Shown: piece by piece, positions 18,672 to 26,883 of the stretch
How the letters are laid out: the number at the start of each line of letters is the position of its first letter
How positions within the stretch are numbered: position 1 is the stretch's first letter
Assembly: GCA_027311025.1 (NCBI GenBank)
Contig: DAICZS010000014.1
Coordinates: 1-38,385, forward strand
Length of the DNA stretch: 38,385 nucleotides
Reading direction: 5' to 3'
From: Ferrovaceae bacterium
GTDB taxonomy: Bacteria; Pseudomonadota; Gammaproteobacteria; Burkholderiales; Ferrovaceae
Notes under the pieces: generated by a model
What the model saw: the letters and a program-made list of their open reading frames with translations, nothing else
The model's database searches: none
What the model was told of the DNA's origin: nothing
Position numbers and translations under genes: made by a program

Positions 18672-19214
18672 ATGAAACTGGTGATACTCGACCGCGACGG
18701 CGTCATCAACTACGACAGCGATCGCTATATCAAGTCGCCCGAAGAGTGGAAGGCCATCCCCGGCAGCGTGGAAGCCATCTCGCACCTCAACCAGGCGGGC
18801 TACCGCGTGGTGGTGGCCCCCAACCAGTCCGGCGTGGCCCGCGGCCTGTTTGACATGGCCACCCTCAACGCCATCCACCAGAAAATGATGGACACCCTGG
18901 CACAGCAGGGTGCCACGCTCGACGCCATTTTCTTCTGTCCCCATGCCAACGAGGCCCGCTGCAATTGCCGCAAGCCGGCCACGGGCATGTTTGAGGAAAT
19001 CCAGCAGCGCTACAACATTCCGCTGGCCCATGTGCCCGCCATTGGCGACTCGCTGCGCGACCTCACCGCGGCGGCCCAGGCCGGCGCGCAACCCATGCTG
19101 GTGCTGACCGGCAAGGGCCAGAAAACCCGCGAGGCAGGCCACCTGCCCGAGGGCACCCGGGTCTTTGCCGATCTCGCCGATGCCGTGCGCAATATCATCG
19201 GGTTGCGCTCATGA
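18672..19214 (+). CDS. gmhB: D-glycero-beta-D-manno-heptose 1,7-bisphosphate 7-phosphatase
   Basis: GmhB removes the 7-phosphate during synthesis of ADP-heptose for the LPS inner core. The 180-residue HAD-family protein has the nucleophile motif 'LDRDGVIN' (Asp7, Asp9), 'PNQSGVARG' as motif II, a zinc-binding loop 'CPHANEARCNC', and 'GDSLRDLTAA' as the metal-binding motif. The usual 'TNQSG' is 'PNQSG' here. It follows glyS by 3 nt and overlaps the acyltransferase gene by 4 nt. Confidence 0.93.
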   Translation: MKLVILDRDGVINYDSDRYIKSPEEWKAIPGSVEAISHLNQAGYRVVVAPNQSGVARGLFDMATLNAIHQKMMDTLAQQGATLDAIFFCPHANEARCNCRKPATGMFEEIQQRYNIPLAHVPAIGDSLRDLTAAAQAGAQPMLVLTGKGQKTREAGHLPEGTRVFADLADAVRNIIGLRS

Positions 19215-20674
19215 CCGCGCTGCGCGCGCTGATCTTCTTCTGCTGCCAGGCCCTCACCACACCCGTCTATGTGGCGCTGATGATGGTCTCCATCCCTTTG
19301 TGGAAAGCAGGGCCGCGTTATTTTTCCGGAGCCTGGTGCCGCCTCATGATTCGCCTGGGCTCCCTGCTGCTGGGCGTGCGCTACACCGTCACCGGCTGGG
19401 AAAACGTGCCCGAAGGCCCCTGCGTGGTGCTGGCCAAGCACCAGTCGCAATGGGAGACCATGTTCTTTCCGGCGTTCTTTCCGCCGCATTGTTTCGTGCT
19501 GAAGCAAGAGATTCTGTCCATTCCGTTTTTTGGCTGGGGCATGCGCCTGCTCGACCCCATCGCTATCGACCGCGACCAGCGCCGCGAAGCCTTCCAGCAG
19601 GTGCAAACCCAGGGCCTGGCACGCCTCAAGGCAGGATTGAAGGTCATCATCTTTCCCGAGGGCACGCGCGTGCCCTCGGGCTTTCGCGCGCGCTACGCGC
19701 CCGGGGGCGGGCTCCTGGCGGTAGCGGCTGGCGTGCCCGTGCTGCCCATGGCGCACGACGCTGGCGAGTTCTGGAAGAAGGGCATTCTTGCCAAGCATCC
19801 GGGCACCATCACCGTACGCATCGGCGCGCCCATCCCCACGGCAGGCCGCGATGGCACCGAAGTGACGCGTGAGGTGGAGGCCTGGATCGAGGCGCAGATG
19901 GAAGATCTCACCGGACGCATCGCCAAACCTTACAGCCGCAAGAGTGCCGCCACGGCCGCCCTCACCTCACGCCCGCCGCGACGCCACCGACTGCGCATCG
20001 GCGAGGAGGACCTGCACTACAGCGTGGCGCGCCGCGCACGCCGGCGCAGCATCGGCCTGCTGGTGGACCATACCGGGCTGACCGTGGCCATTCCGCCCTG
20101 GGTATCCATCGGCTCGGTGGAACAGGCCATCCGCGACCAATGGCCCTGGGTGCAGAAAAAGCTCCAGCACTGGAAAGAGCGCGCCGTGCCCGAAGCGCCG
20201 CAGTTTCGCGACGGCGATGCCCTGCCCTGGCTGGGCGGCACGCGCACCCTGCGCTACGCCACGACGCAGCTGTCGCTCTTGCCGGAAGAGGGGGGCGTCA
20301 TTGAAGTGGACCCCGAGCGGGGTCCGGTGAAGTTTCTGGTGCAGGACTGGTATCGCGCCCAGGCGCTACCCCTGCTGCAGGCCCGCGTGGCGGTGTTCGC
20401 CGAAAAACTGGGTGTATCCATTCCCCCCGTGCGCCTGTCCAACGCGCTGGGACGCTGGGGCAGCTGCAACGAGCGCGGCGAGATCCGCCTCAACTGGCGC
20501 CTCATCAAGGCCTCGACCGCGGAAATCGATTATGTGGTGGCGCACGAAGTGGCCCACCTGAAACACCTCAACCACAGTCAGGATTTCTGGCGCACCGTGG
20601 GAGAGATCTACCCCGACTTCGAGGCGGCAAGCGCCCTGCTCGACCGCAACGATCCGCTGTATCGGAGATTCTGA
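19211..20674 (+). CDS. Fused 1-acylglycerol-3-phosphate acyltransferase and YgjP-type metalloprotease
   Basis: This 487-residue protein joins two activities that are normally separate neighbours. Residues 1-235 form a PlsC acyltransferase: an N-terminal membrane segment, the active-site block KHQSQWET (His77 with Glu82; HX4E replaces the commoner HX4D) and the substrate block FPEGTR (148-153). Residues from about 255 to 487 form a DUF45/YgjP zinc-metalloprotease-like domain with 'NALGRWGSCNERGEIRLNWRLI', HEVAH (445-449) and a third ligand His455 in 'NHSQDFW'. A basic linker (about 236-262) connects them. The PlsC part makes phosphatidic acid; the role of YgjP-like proteins is little known. 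There is no internal stop or frameshift. It overlaps gmhB by 4 nt and ends 6 bp from the convergent dsbC. Confidence 0.9.
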   Translation: MTALRALIFFCCQALTTPVYVALMMVSIPLWKAGPRYFSGAWCRLMIRLGSLLLGVRYTVTGWENVPEGPCVVLAKHQSQWETMFFPAFFPPHCFVLKQEILSIPFFGWGMRLLDPIAIDRDQRREAFQQVQTQGLARLKAGLKVIIFPEGTRVPSGFRARYAPGGGLLAVAAGVPVLPMAHDAGEFWKKGILAKHPGTITVRIGAPIPTAGRDGTEVTREVEAWIEAQMEDLTGRIAKPYSRKSAATAALTSRPPRRHRLRIGEEDLHYSVARRARRRSIGLLVDHTGLTVAIPPWVSIGSVEQAIRDQWPWVQKKLQHWKERAVPEAPQFRDGDALPWLGGTRTLRYATTQLSLLPEEGGVIEVDPERGPVKFLVQDWYRAQALPLLQARVAVFAEKLGVSIPPVRLSNALGRWGSCNERGEIRLNWRLIKASTAEIDYVVAHEVAHLKHLNHSQDFWRTVGEIYPDFEAASALLDRNDPLYRRF

Positions 20675-20680
20675 TTTTTT

Positions 20681-21394
20681 CTAGCGCGGACCCAGAGCCC
20701 GTTCCAGGTCGGCCTGCGGCATCACGCCCGGCACCACCTCTCCATCCGCAAAGATCAGCGTGGGAGTGCCGTTGATGCGGTACTTGGCGCCCAGCGCCTG
20801 AATGGTGTCGAGCGGGTTGGCGCAATCCTTCTGCGCCGGCAACACGTTGCGCAGCAGATAGTTGTCCCAGGATTTCTGGCGATCCGTCGAACACCAGATC
20901 CAGCGCGCATGCTCAGGCGCCTGCGGATGCAGTGACGCGATGGGGAAGACGAATGTGTAGATGGTCACGTCCGTGATGCCGGTGAGTTCTTTCTCCAGCT
21001 TGCGGCAGTAGGGACAGTCGGGATCGGAAAACACCACGAGGGTGCGCTTGCCATTGCCCTTGACCTTTTTCAGGGCAAGGTTGAGCGGCAGGCTTTCGGG
21101 CTTGATGGCCCCCAGCACCCTCATGCGCGCCTCGGTGAGGTTCTGCAGGGTCTTGGCATCCAGGATGTCGCCCGCGATCAGCACGGTGACGGCCTCATCG
21201 GTGTAGAGAATCTGTCGGTCGTCCGTATAGATTTCGTACAACCCCAACACGTGTGCCGGCGCTACACTCTGCACATGGCCCACAAGGCGCGGTACCCGCG
21301 TCTCCAGCTGCTTGCGCACCGCATCGGCATCGGCCTGTGCAAACTGCGACAGGAGTACGGCGGTGCAGAGCATCATCCACTTCAAGGTTTTCAT
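20681..21394 (-). CDS. dsbC: Thiol:disulfide interchange protein DsbC
   Basis: DsbC is the periplasmic disulfide isomerase. The 237-residue protein has a signal peptide (MKTLKWMMLCTAVLLSQFAQA), an N-terminal dimerisation domain with 'GLYEIYTDDRQILYTDE', and a thioredoxin-fold domain whose active site is Cys127-Pro-Tyr-Cys130 (SDPDCPYCRKLEKEL). A second structural cysteine pair is present (IWCSTDRQ and KDCANP), and 'GTPTLIFADG' is the cis-proline loop. The ATG at 21394 overlaps the TGA of the preceding monooxygenase gene (ATGA). A longer frame upstream lies inside that gene and is not used. Confidence 0.93.
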   Translation of the reverse strand: MKTLKWMMLCTAVLLSQFAQADADAVRKQLETRVPRLVGHVQSVAPAHVLGLYEIYTDDRQILYTDEAVTVLIAGDILDAKTLQNLTEARMRVLGAIKPESLPLNLALKKVKGNGKRTLVVFSDPDCPYCRKLEKELTGITDVTIYTFVFPIASLHPQAPEHARWIWCSTDRQKSWDNYLLRNVLPAQKDCANPLDTIQALGAKYRINGTPTLIFADGEVVPGVMPQADLERALGPR

Positions 21395-22569
21395 TGGTTT
21401 GCGTGTTCCATCAAAAGTTGTTTCAGCCAACCCTGTCGGTTGACCGCGTTCATGCCCCAGTTGCGCAATGGGGACAGACCCCAGCGATCGGTGCTAAACA
21501 GGCGAAACAGTCCGTCGGTGAGGGCCTGCATGGCGAGAATGGGCTCGCGCCGGGCCCGCGCATAACGACGCAACAGCGACACATCGCCGCAATCGGGCCC
21601 AGGGCCGCGGTGAATCAATATCTCCGCCAGTACGGCCGCATCCTGCAGCCCCAGGTTCAGGCCCTGACCTGCCATGGGATGCACGCCATGGGCCGCATCA
21701 CCCACCAGTGCAAAACGCGCGGCAACGAGCGCATCCACCTGCATCAGACGCAGGTCGAAACCTGCCGGGGACGAGACTTCCTGCAAATGGCCCACTCCGT
21801 AGCCCACCACCGCCTGCAATGCTGCAGTCCGCGCTGCGGGCGTCATGGCCAGCAGCTGTTCGGCATGCGCACTCTGGGCAGACCAGACGAGCGACACATG
21901 GTTCCCTGGCAGGGGCAACAGGGCCACCACTTCCTGTGGTAAAAACCATTGGCGCGCCACGCCCTGGTGGGGAATGTCCGTGGCGTAATTGGCCACCACG
22001 GCCTTCTGTCCATAGCTTTTGAAATGAGCGGTCAACCCCATGCGCCCGCGCAGGCTGGATTGCAGGCCGTCCGCCGCCACGAGCAGACGCGTGCGCAGCG
22101 CAGGACCACGCGCCAGCGTGACGGCCACATGGTCCGCCTGCGTCTCCACGGCCTCCAGGGTTACGGGCGCCTCGATAAGATCCGGGGCGCGCGCGCGCAC
22201 GACCGCGAGCAGGCCCTCCAGCCTGGCGCCGGATTCGGCGATATAGCCTAGCGGGGCTGCGGCCCCAGTGGGTGGCGAAAATTGCAGTTGTCCCTGCGCG
22301 TCGCCCTGCACGGTCATGGCCTCGATGGGGACGATGCGTGCGGGGTCCATGCGCCCCCAGCCGCCCACGGCATCCAGCAGCGCGTGGCTGGCGCGACTCA
22401 TGGCATAGATGCGCTGATCGAATCCAGCAACCGGTTGAAAGCGCGGCAGCGATGCGTGGTCCAGCACGCGCACGCGCAGACCCGCCTGGCGCAGCGCCAG
22501 CCCCAGGGCCACGCCGGTGATACCGGCCCCGACGACCAACACATCCAGGATGTCGTCCGCGCGTGCCAT
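21391..22569 (-). CDS. UbiH/UbiF/VisC-family FAD monooxygenase (UbiI-like)
   Basis: A 392-residue flavoprotein hydroxylase, probably acting on the ubiquinone ring. The N-terminal dinucleotide fold is 'VLVVGAGITGVALGLALRQAGLRVRVL', and the conserved FAD motif is 'ALVGDAAHGVHPMAGQGLNLGLQDAAVLAEIL', the UbiI/UbiF form. It starts 2 nt after the ubiH stop. The order pepP-ubiH-this gene matches pepP-ubiH-ubiI of E. coli, so UbiI-like C5 hydroxylation is the best guess, but UbiF-like or dual activity is possible. A 13-bp match to the REP core (21470-21482) lies near its end; the protein text there still looks family-like. dsbC is coupled downstream. Confidence 0.87.
   Translation of the reverse strand: MARADDILDVLVVGAGITGVALGLALRQAGLRVRVLDHASLPRFQPVAGFDQRIYAMSRASHALLDAVGGWGRMDPARIVPIEAMTVQGDAQGQLQFSPPTGAAAPLGYIAESGARLEGLLAVVRARAPDLIEAPVTLEAVETQADHVAVTLARGPALRTRLLVAADGLQSSLRGRMGLTAHFKSYGQKAVVANYATDIPHQGVARQWFLPQEVVALLPLPGNHVSLVWSAQSAHAEQLLAMTPAARTAALQAVVGYGVGHLQEVSSPAGFDLRLMQVDALVAARFALVGDAAHGVHPMAGQGLNLGLQDAAVLAEILIHRGPGPDCGDVSLLRRYARARREPILAMQALTDGLFRLFSTDRWGLSPLRNWGMNAVNRQGWLKQLLMEHANQ
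21470..21482. repeat. 13-bp match to REP core inside the UbiI-like gene
   Basis: GGGGACAGACCCC occurs once within the coding sequence of the UbiI-like monooxygenase, read as part of 'DRWGLSPLRNWG'. There is no second unit or inverted partner, and the protein keeps the family-like spacing around it, so this may be a chance match or an old relic of the repeat. Confidence 0.35.
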
Positions 22570-22571
22570 GG

Positions 22572-23738
22572 CTAACGGCCCGCGCCCACGCCAAACATCA
22601 TCACCCGCGCCAGGGCCCGCCGTGTCACCGGCAACAGACTCATGGCCGTAAGGGCCTGGCCGCGCAGCAGCGGCAAGAGTGGCAGGTGGTTGGAAAAACC
22701 CGTCACCAGCGCATGGGTGAGGTTGATGCCGGCACGGCGGTCGCGCGCACGCGCCGCCACATAACGGGCCAGCATCTCGCTGCCCCCCAGCGCGTCACGG
22801 GCTACGCCCTGCGCCACCCGGGTGAGGCCCGCGGCATCGCGTAGCCCCAGGTTGAAGCCCTGGCCGGCAACGGGATGCATGGTCTGGGCGGCGTTGCCGA
22901 TGCACACCGCATGCGGGCGCGTCACCTGCTTCACCACCTTCAGCGTGAGCGGAAACCAGCTGCGTCCGCTCACATCCAGAAACTGTCCTGCGCGGTCGCC
23001 AAAATAGTCCTGTAGCCGTGCCAGGAAGGCGGCCTCGGGAAGTGCGATCAACGCTTCCACGGCCTCCTGGGTGCCAGTCCACACCAGGGCATAGTGGCGC
23101 GCAAAGGGCAGCAGGGCCACCGGCCCGGAAGGCGTAAAGCGCTCGTAGGCCCGTCCGTGATGGGGCTGGTCGGTATGCACCTGACCCACCAGCGCCACCT
23201 GGGTATAGCGCGATTCCTCGGGAGTGCCGAATGTGGCCGCGGTGAGTTCGCGTCCGCCATCGGCCAGCACCGCAAGGCGCGCACGGCACGAGGCGGCACC
23301 CTGGTTCCAGTGGATTTCGGCATCCTGATCGCGCGACACCACGCGCTCCACCACGGCTCCCGTCACCACCTCGATGGCGGCCGAGTTGAGCGCACGCGCA
23401 AGCGCCTCCACCAGTGCGTTGTAGCGCATCACATACCCCAGTGCCGGCACACCGGCATCTTCCGCCGTGATGATGGTCTGGCCGAAATGCCCGCGCTGGG
23501 TGACGTGGATGTTGGTGATGGGCGTGACTTCGTGGGCCTCCGGCCAGGCGCCGAGATCTTCCAGAATGACCTTGCTGCCGTAGGCGATGGCCAACGTGCG
23601 CCTGTCGTCCGCCAGCATGGAAGCACGCGCTTCCAGCACGGTGACGCCATGGCCCGCACGCGCCAGTCCCAGCGCTGCCGCAGCACCCACCGGCCCGCCG
23701 CCGACGATGACGATGTCTTTGGAAGCCGTGTCGCTCAT
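22572..23738 (-). CDS. ubiH: 2-octaprenyl-6-methoxyphenol hydroxylase-type monooxygenase
   Basis: UbiH hydroxylates C1 of the ubiquinone precursor. The 388-residue protein has the FAD fold 'IVIVGGGPVGAAAALGLARAGHGVTVLEAR'. It also has the UbiH-specific version of the second FAD motif, 'GNAAQTMHPVAGQGFNLGLRDAAGL', where UbiI and UbiF have GDAAH. The ATG overlaps the pepP stop (ATGA), and the next monooxygenase begins 2 nt after its stop. Two ring hydroxylases side by side fit an aerobic ubiquinone pathway. Confidence 0.92.
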   Translation of the reverse strand: MSDTASKDIVIVGGGPVGAAAALGLARAGHGVTVLEARASMLADDRRTLAIAYGSKVILEDLGAWPEAHEVTPITNIHVTQRGHFGQTIITAEDAGVPALGYVMRYNALVEALARALNSAAIEVVTGAVVERVVSRDQDAEIHWNQGAASCRARLAVLADGGRELTAATFGTPEESRYTQVALVGQVHTDQPHHGRAYERFTPSGPVALLPFARHYALVWTGTQEAVEALIALPEAAFLARLQDYFGDRAGQFLDVSGRSWFPLTLKVVKQVTRPHAVCIGNAAQTMHPVAGQGFNLGLRDAAGLTRVAQGVARDALGGSEMLARYVAARARDRRAGINLTHALVTGFSNHLPLLPLLRGQALTAMSLLPVTRRALARVMMFGVGAGR

Positions 23739-25105
23739 CGCTGCGCCATCAGGGCTTCGATGTCGGCCACGGTCTTGGGCGCACCCGCGGTCAGCACGGT
23801 GTGGCCCCTTGCCGTCACCACCACATCGTCCTCGATGCGGATGCCGATGTGGTGAAAGGCCTTGGGTACCCGGGCGTCGGGGCGCACATACAGGCCCGGT
23901 TCCACGGTCAGCACCATGCCCGGCATGAGGCGTCGCGAGCGCCCGGCGACGGTGTACTCGCCCACGTCATGCACGTCGCGTCCCAGCCAGTGTCCCGTGC
24001 GGTGCATGTAAAAGCGCCGGTAGTCGCCCGATTCGATGACGCCGTCCACGCTGCCGCGACACAGCTTGAGGTCGATGAGGCCGCGTACCAGCACCTTCAC
24101 GGCCGCCTCGTGATAGGCCACGAACGGAGCGCCCGGCTTGACGGCCTTCAAGGCAGCCGTCTGTGCCGACAGCACGATCTCATAGAGGTCGCGCTGCGCC
24201 CCAGAAAACTTGCCGTTGACGGGAAAGGTGCGGGTGATGTCCGAGGCATAGCCCTGCCATTCGCAACCCGCATCGATCAGCAACAGGTCGCCGTCCTTGA
24301 GCGGGGCATTGTTCTCCACATAATGCAGCACGCAGGCGTTGGCCCCGCCAGCCACGATGGAAGGATAGGCCGGCGCTTCCGACCCATGCCGACGAAATTC
24401 GTGCAGCAATTCGGCTTCCACATGGAATTCGCTGTGCCCCGGCTGGGTGAACAACATGGCGCGCCGATGCGCCGACACCGAAATGGCGGCCGCCTGCTTC
24501 ATCAGCCGGATCTCGCCTGCATCCTTGATGAGGCGCATCTCGTCCAGGGCGTGGCGCACCTCGCACACGGCAGTAGGGGCGGTGACGCCACTGCGCACCT
24601 TGCTGCGCACGGCATTGAGCCATCCCGTCACGCGCCGGTCCCAGGCGTCATCCAGCCCGATGGGGGTGTGCAGGGTGGGGCAATTGGCCAGCAGTTCAGG
24701 CATGCGCGCCTCGAGCTCGCCAATGGGATGGGTTTCATCCATGCCATAGCGGGTGCGTGCGGCCCGCGGCCCCACGCGATAGCCGTTCCAGATTTCACTC
24801 TGGAGATCGCGCGGGCGGCAGAACAGCACGGATCGGGGATGCTTGCCGCCCACCAGCACCAGCACGGCCTCGGGTTCGTGAAAGCCCGTGAGGTAATGGA
24901 AATGGCTGTCCCAGCGATAGGGGTAATGGGTGTCGGCGTTGCGCAGGCGCTCTGGCGCCGTGGGAATGACGGCCACCCCGCCCTCAAGCAGGCGCGCCAG
25001 GTGGCGGCGCCGGGCCTGGCAGGATTTGACGCTGTCGGCGCCATCGGGGACAGACCCTAATTTGGGGACAGACCCCGATCTCGTTTTAGCGACGACGTGA
25101 CTCAA
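23735..25105 (-). CDS. pepP: Xaa-Pro aminopeptidase with repeat-derived N-terminus
   Basis: PepP releases N-terminal residues next to proline and uses two manganese ions. The body matches the E. coli enzyme closely: 'YPYRWDSHFHYLTGFHEPEAVLVLV' in the N-domain, and in the pita-bread domain 'LLIDAGCEWQGYASDITRTFPVNGKF' (two metal aspartates), 'HWLGRDVHDVG' (metal histidine), 'MVLTVEPGLY' and 'IGIRIEDDVVVT' (metal glutamates). The start is TTG at 25105, with GGAGAG 6-7 nt upstream and overlapping the murU stop. The first 26 or so residues, including 'SGSVPKLGSVPDG', are encoded by a REP-like repeat; homologues begin near 'KSCQARRRHLARL'. The native start was therefore probably displaced by insertion of the repeat, without breaking the frame. 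Total length is 456 residues. Confidence 0.92.
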   Translation of the reverse strand: MSHVVAKTRSGSVPKLGSVPDGADSVKSCQARRRHLARLLEGGVAVIPTAPERLRNADTHYPYRWDSHFHYLTGFHEPEAVLVLVGGKHPRSVLFCRPRDLQSEIWNGYRVGPRAARTRYGMDETHPIGELEARMPELLANCPTLHTPIGLDDAWDRRVTGWLNAVRSKVRSGVTAPTAVCEVRHALDEMRLIKDAGEIRLMKQAAAISVSAHRRAMLFTQPGHSEFHVEAELLHEFRRHGSEAPAYPSIVAGGANACVLHYVENNAPLKDGDLLLIDAGCEWQGYASDITRTFPVNGKFSGAQRDLYEIVLSAQTAALKAVKPGAPFVAYHEAAVKVLVRGLIDLKLCRGSVDGVIESGDYRRFYMHRTGHWLGRDVHDVGEYTVAGRSRRLMPGMVLTVEPGLYVRPDARVPKAFHHIGIRIEDDVVVTARGHTVLTAGAPKTVADIEALMAQR

Positions 25106-25169
25106 GTTTGCTCTCCAGGTGAGGGGGCACCATGGGGGTCTGTCCCCAAATTAGGGTCTATCCCCGATG
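25042..25169. repeat. REPIN-like inverted pair of REP-like repeats at the murU-pepP junction
   Basis: Left arm 25042-25076 and right arm 25135-25169 are inverted copies of 35 bp differing at one base, separated by 58 bp. Each arm contains two head-to-tail units of GGG(G)TCTGTCCCC joined by AAATTA. The central 58 bp holds the murU stop, a GGAGAG ribosome-binding site and the pepP TTG start. The left arm is translated as part of PepP and the right arm as part of MurU. The structure is that of a REP doublet or a small MITE. I infer mobilisation by a REP-associated tyrosine transposase encoded elsewhere; none is in the window. Confidence 0.8.
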
Positions 25170-25839
25170 ACTGCAGTTGTTCCAGGTCGGCGGCCGTGCC
25201 CACATTGGCCCAGCGGCCCTCCAGCCATTCGCCGGAAAGCGCCCCGCGCGCCACGGCGGCATGCAGCAGGGGGCCCAGCTCAGCAGGTTGTCCCGGCGCC
25301 AGCATTTCAAAAAAACGCCGACGGAAAACCCCTATGTTGCCATAGGTGCCGGCATCCTGCCCCGCTTTGACCACCCGCTGCTGGTGCAGGGAAAAGTCAC
25401 GGGGATACCGCGTGTTCTTCACCAGCACCAGATGGGCCTCGGTGGTGCCCTGCGGTTCATGGGTGAGGGCGGCGAGCGGCGCCTTGAGCCGCGCGTAGTC
25501 GTAGGTGGTGTAGAGATCAGCGCTCACCAGCGCGAACGCAGGGGCCGTGAGCAGCGGCAGGGCCGTGGCCACCCCGCCCGCGGTCCCCAGCGCCGTGCCC
25601 TCGCGCGACCAGCGCACGGTCACGCCCCAGCGCGCACCGTCGCCAATGGCGGCCTCGATCTGATCGCCCAGCCAGGCATGGTTGATGACGAGGTCGGTGA
25701 AGCCCGCAGCGGCCAGACGCTGCACCTGCCAGAAGATCAGCGGCTTGCCGTACACGGTCTGCAACGGTTTGGGGACGGTGTCGGTGAGCGGGCGCATGCG
25801 CTCGCCGCGCCCCGCCGCCAGGATCATGGCCTGCAGCAT
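25102..25839 (-). CDS. murU: N-acetylmuramate alpha-1-phosphate uridylyltransferase with repeat-derived C-terminus
   Basis: MurU turns MurNAc-1-phosphate into UDP-MurNAc in the cell-wall recycling route that bypasses de novo synthesis (and fosfomycin). The 245-residue nucleotidyltransferase starts 'MLQAMILAAGRGERMRPLTDTVPKPLQTVYGKPLI', the signature loop, and has 'ALVSADLYTTYDY' as the metal-binding region. The start at 25839 overlaps the amgK stop by one base; the frame is open for 69 codons further, but that part lies inside amgK. The family-like sequence ends at 'GRWANVGTAADLEQLQ'; the remaining 20 or so residues (SSGIDPNLGTDPHG...) come from the REP-like repeat. The stop overlaps the pepP start. 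Confidence 0.9.
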   Translation of the reverse strand: MLQAMILAAGRGERMRPLTDTVPKPLQTVYGKPLIFWQVQRLAAAGFTDLVINHAWLGDQIEAAIGDGARWGVTVRWSREGTALGTAGGVATALPLLTAPAFALVSADLYTTYDYARLKAPLAALTHEPQGTTEAHLVLVKNTRYPRDFSLHQQRVVKAGQDAGTYGNIGVFRRRFFEMLAPGQPAELGPLLHAAVARGALSGEWLEGRWANVGTAADLEQLQSSGIDPNLGTDPHGAPSPGEQT

Positions 25840-26846
25840 CAAAAGGTGTACCCCACAGCAGTCTTCATACCGCCCAGACGTTCCAGGAGTTGCACGAGCG
25901 GGCGCAATTCGCGATAGCGCCCACAGACCTCGGTGAGGTAGCGCAGCACGAGCGGCAGGTCCTGCAGGTAGCCCGTCTTGCCATCGCGGTGGTACAGGCG
26001 CGCAAAGATGCCCAGTACCTTGAGGTGACGCTGTACGCCCATCCATTCGAAGTCGCGGAAGAAGTTGCCGAAGTCGGCGTCCACCGGCAAATGCGCGGCG
26101 CGCGCCTGTTCCCAGTAGCGCACCAGCCAGTCCAGCACCTGCGCCTCTTCCCAGTGCACATAGGCGTCCTTCAACAGCGACACGGCGTCATAGGTGATGG
26201 GCCCATACACCGCATCCTGAAAATCCAGGATGCCCGGGTTGGGCGGGCAGACCATGAGGTTGCGCGAATGGTAGTCGCGGTGCACGAATACCCGGGGCTG
26301 GGCGAGATTGTTGGCGATGAGGGCATCCACGCACGCTGTATAGCCTTGCTGCTCACTGGGGCTGAGCGTCGCCCCCAGATGGCGCGCCACATACCACTTG
26401 GGAAACAGCCCCACTTCGCGGCGCAGCAGGGCCTCGTCATACTCGGGCAGCACCCCGGGGCGACTGGCCCGCTGCAGGGTGACGAGGGCGCTCAGGGCAT
26501 CGCGATACAGTTGCTGCACGACGGCGGGGTCGGCGTCCACAGCGGAGAGGGCCTCGAGGTAGGTGGTGCGCCCCAGGTCGGTGAGCAGCAAAAACCCCTG
26601 CTCGAAATCGGCACGCAATACCTGGGGCACATGCACCCCCGCTTCGGCAAACAGCCGGGCCACCGCCACGAAGGGATGGCAATCTTCCTTGTCCGGCGGG
26701 GCATCCATCACGATCAGCGTGTCGCTGCCGCGCGTGAGGCGGAAGTAGCGCCGGAAGCTCGCGTCAGCTGAGGCGGGCGTCAGGGCAGCGACGGGGGCCG
26801 GATGGGTTTCGTTCACCCAGGCATGGAGGGCGTTGAGGCGGGGCAA
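25839..26846 (-). CDS. amgK: N-acetylmuramate/N-acetylglucosamine kinase
   Basis: AmgK phosphorylates recycled MurNAc at the anomeric position and feeds MurU, whose gene follows with a one-base overlap. The 335-residue protein has the aminoglycoside-phosphotransferase fold: an N-lobe with 'FRRYFRLTRGSDTLIVMDAPPDKED', the catalytic loop HRDYHSRNL (His189, Asp191) and the metal-binding 'GILDFQDAVYGPITYD' (Asp208). The start is TTG with GGAG about 10 nt upstream; no nearer in-frame ATG exists. In pseudomonads amgK-murU lie beside lptD, as here, except that a toxin-antitoxin pair and an antiporter gene have been placed between. Confidence 0.9.
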   Translation of the reverse strand: MPRLNALHAWVNETHPAPVAALTPASADASFRRYFRLTRGSDTLIVMDAPPDKEDCHPFVAVARLFAEAGVHVPQVLRADFEQGFLLLTDLGRTTYLEALSAVDADPAVVQQLYRDALSALVTLQRASRPGVLPEYDEALLRREVGLFPKWYVARHLGATLSPSEQQGYTACVDALIANNLAQPRVFVHRDYHSRNLMVCPPNPGILDFQDAVYGPITYDAVSLLKDAYVHWEEAQVLDWLVRYWEQARAAHLPVDADFGNFFRDFEWMGVQRHLKVLGIFARLYHRDGKTGYLQDLPLVLRYLTEVCGRYRELRPLVQLLERLGGMKTAVGYTF

Positions 26847-26883
26847 GACAGATACTCCAGAGCGTATTGGTGGCGATGCGTCT

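Noticed and set aside
20655-20690. Terminator in the T-run between the fused acyltransferase and dsbC
   Set aside because: A T-run is present, but I could not find a convincing stem before it.
23801-25060. 419-codon open frame on the plus strand
   Set aside because: It is the antisense shadow of pepP, which has all catalytic motifs.
25840-26046. 69-codon N-terminal extension of murU
   Set aside because: It is inside amgK, and the conserved nucleotidyltransferase start (MLQAMILAAG) follows the amgK stop.
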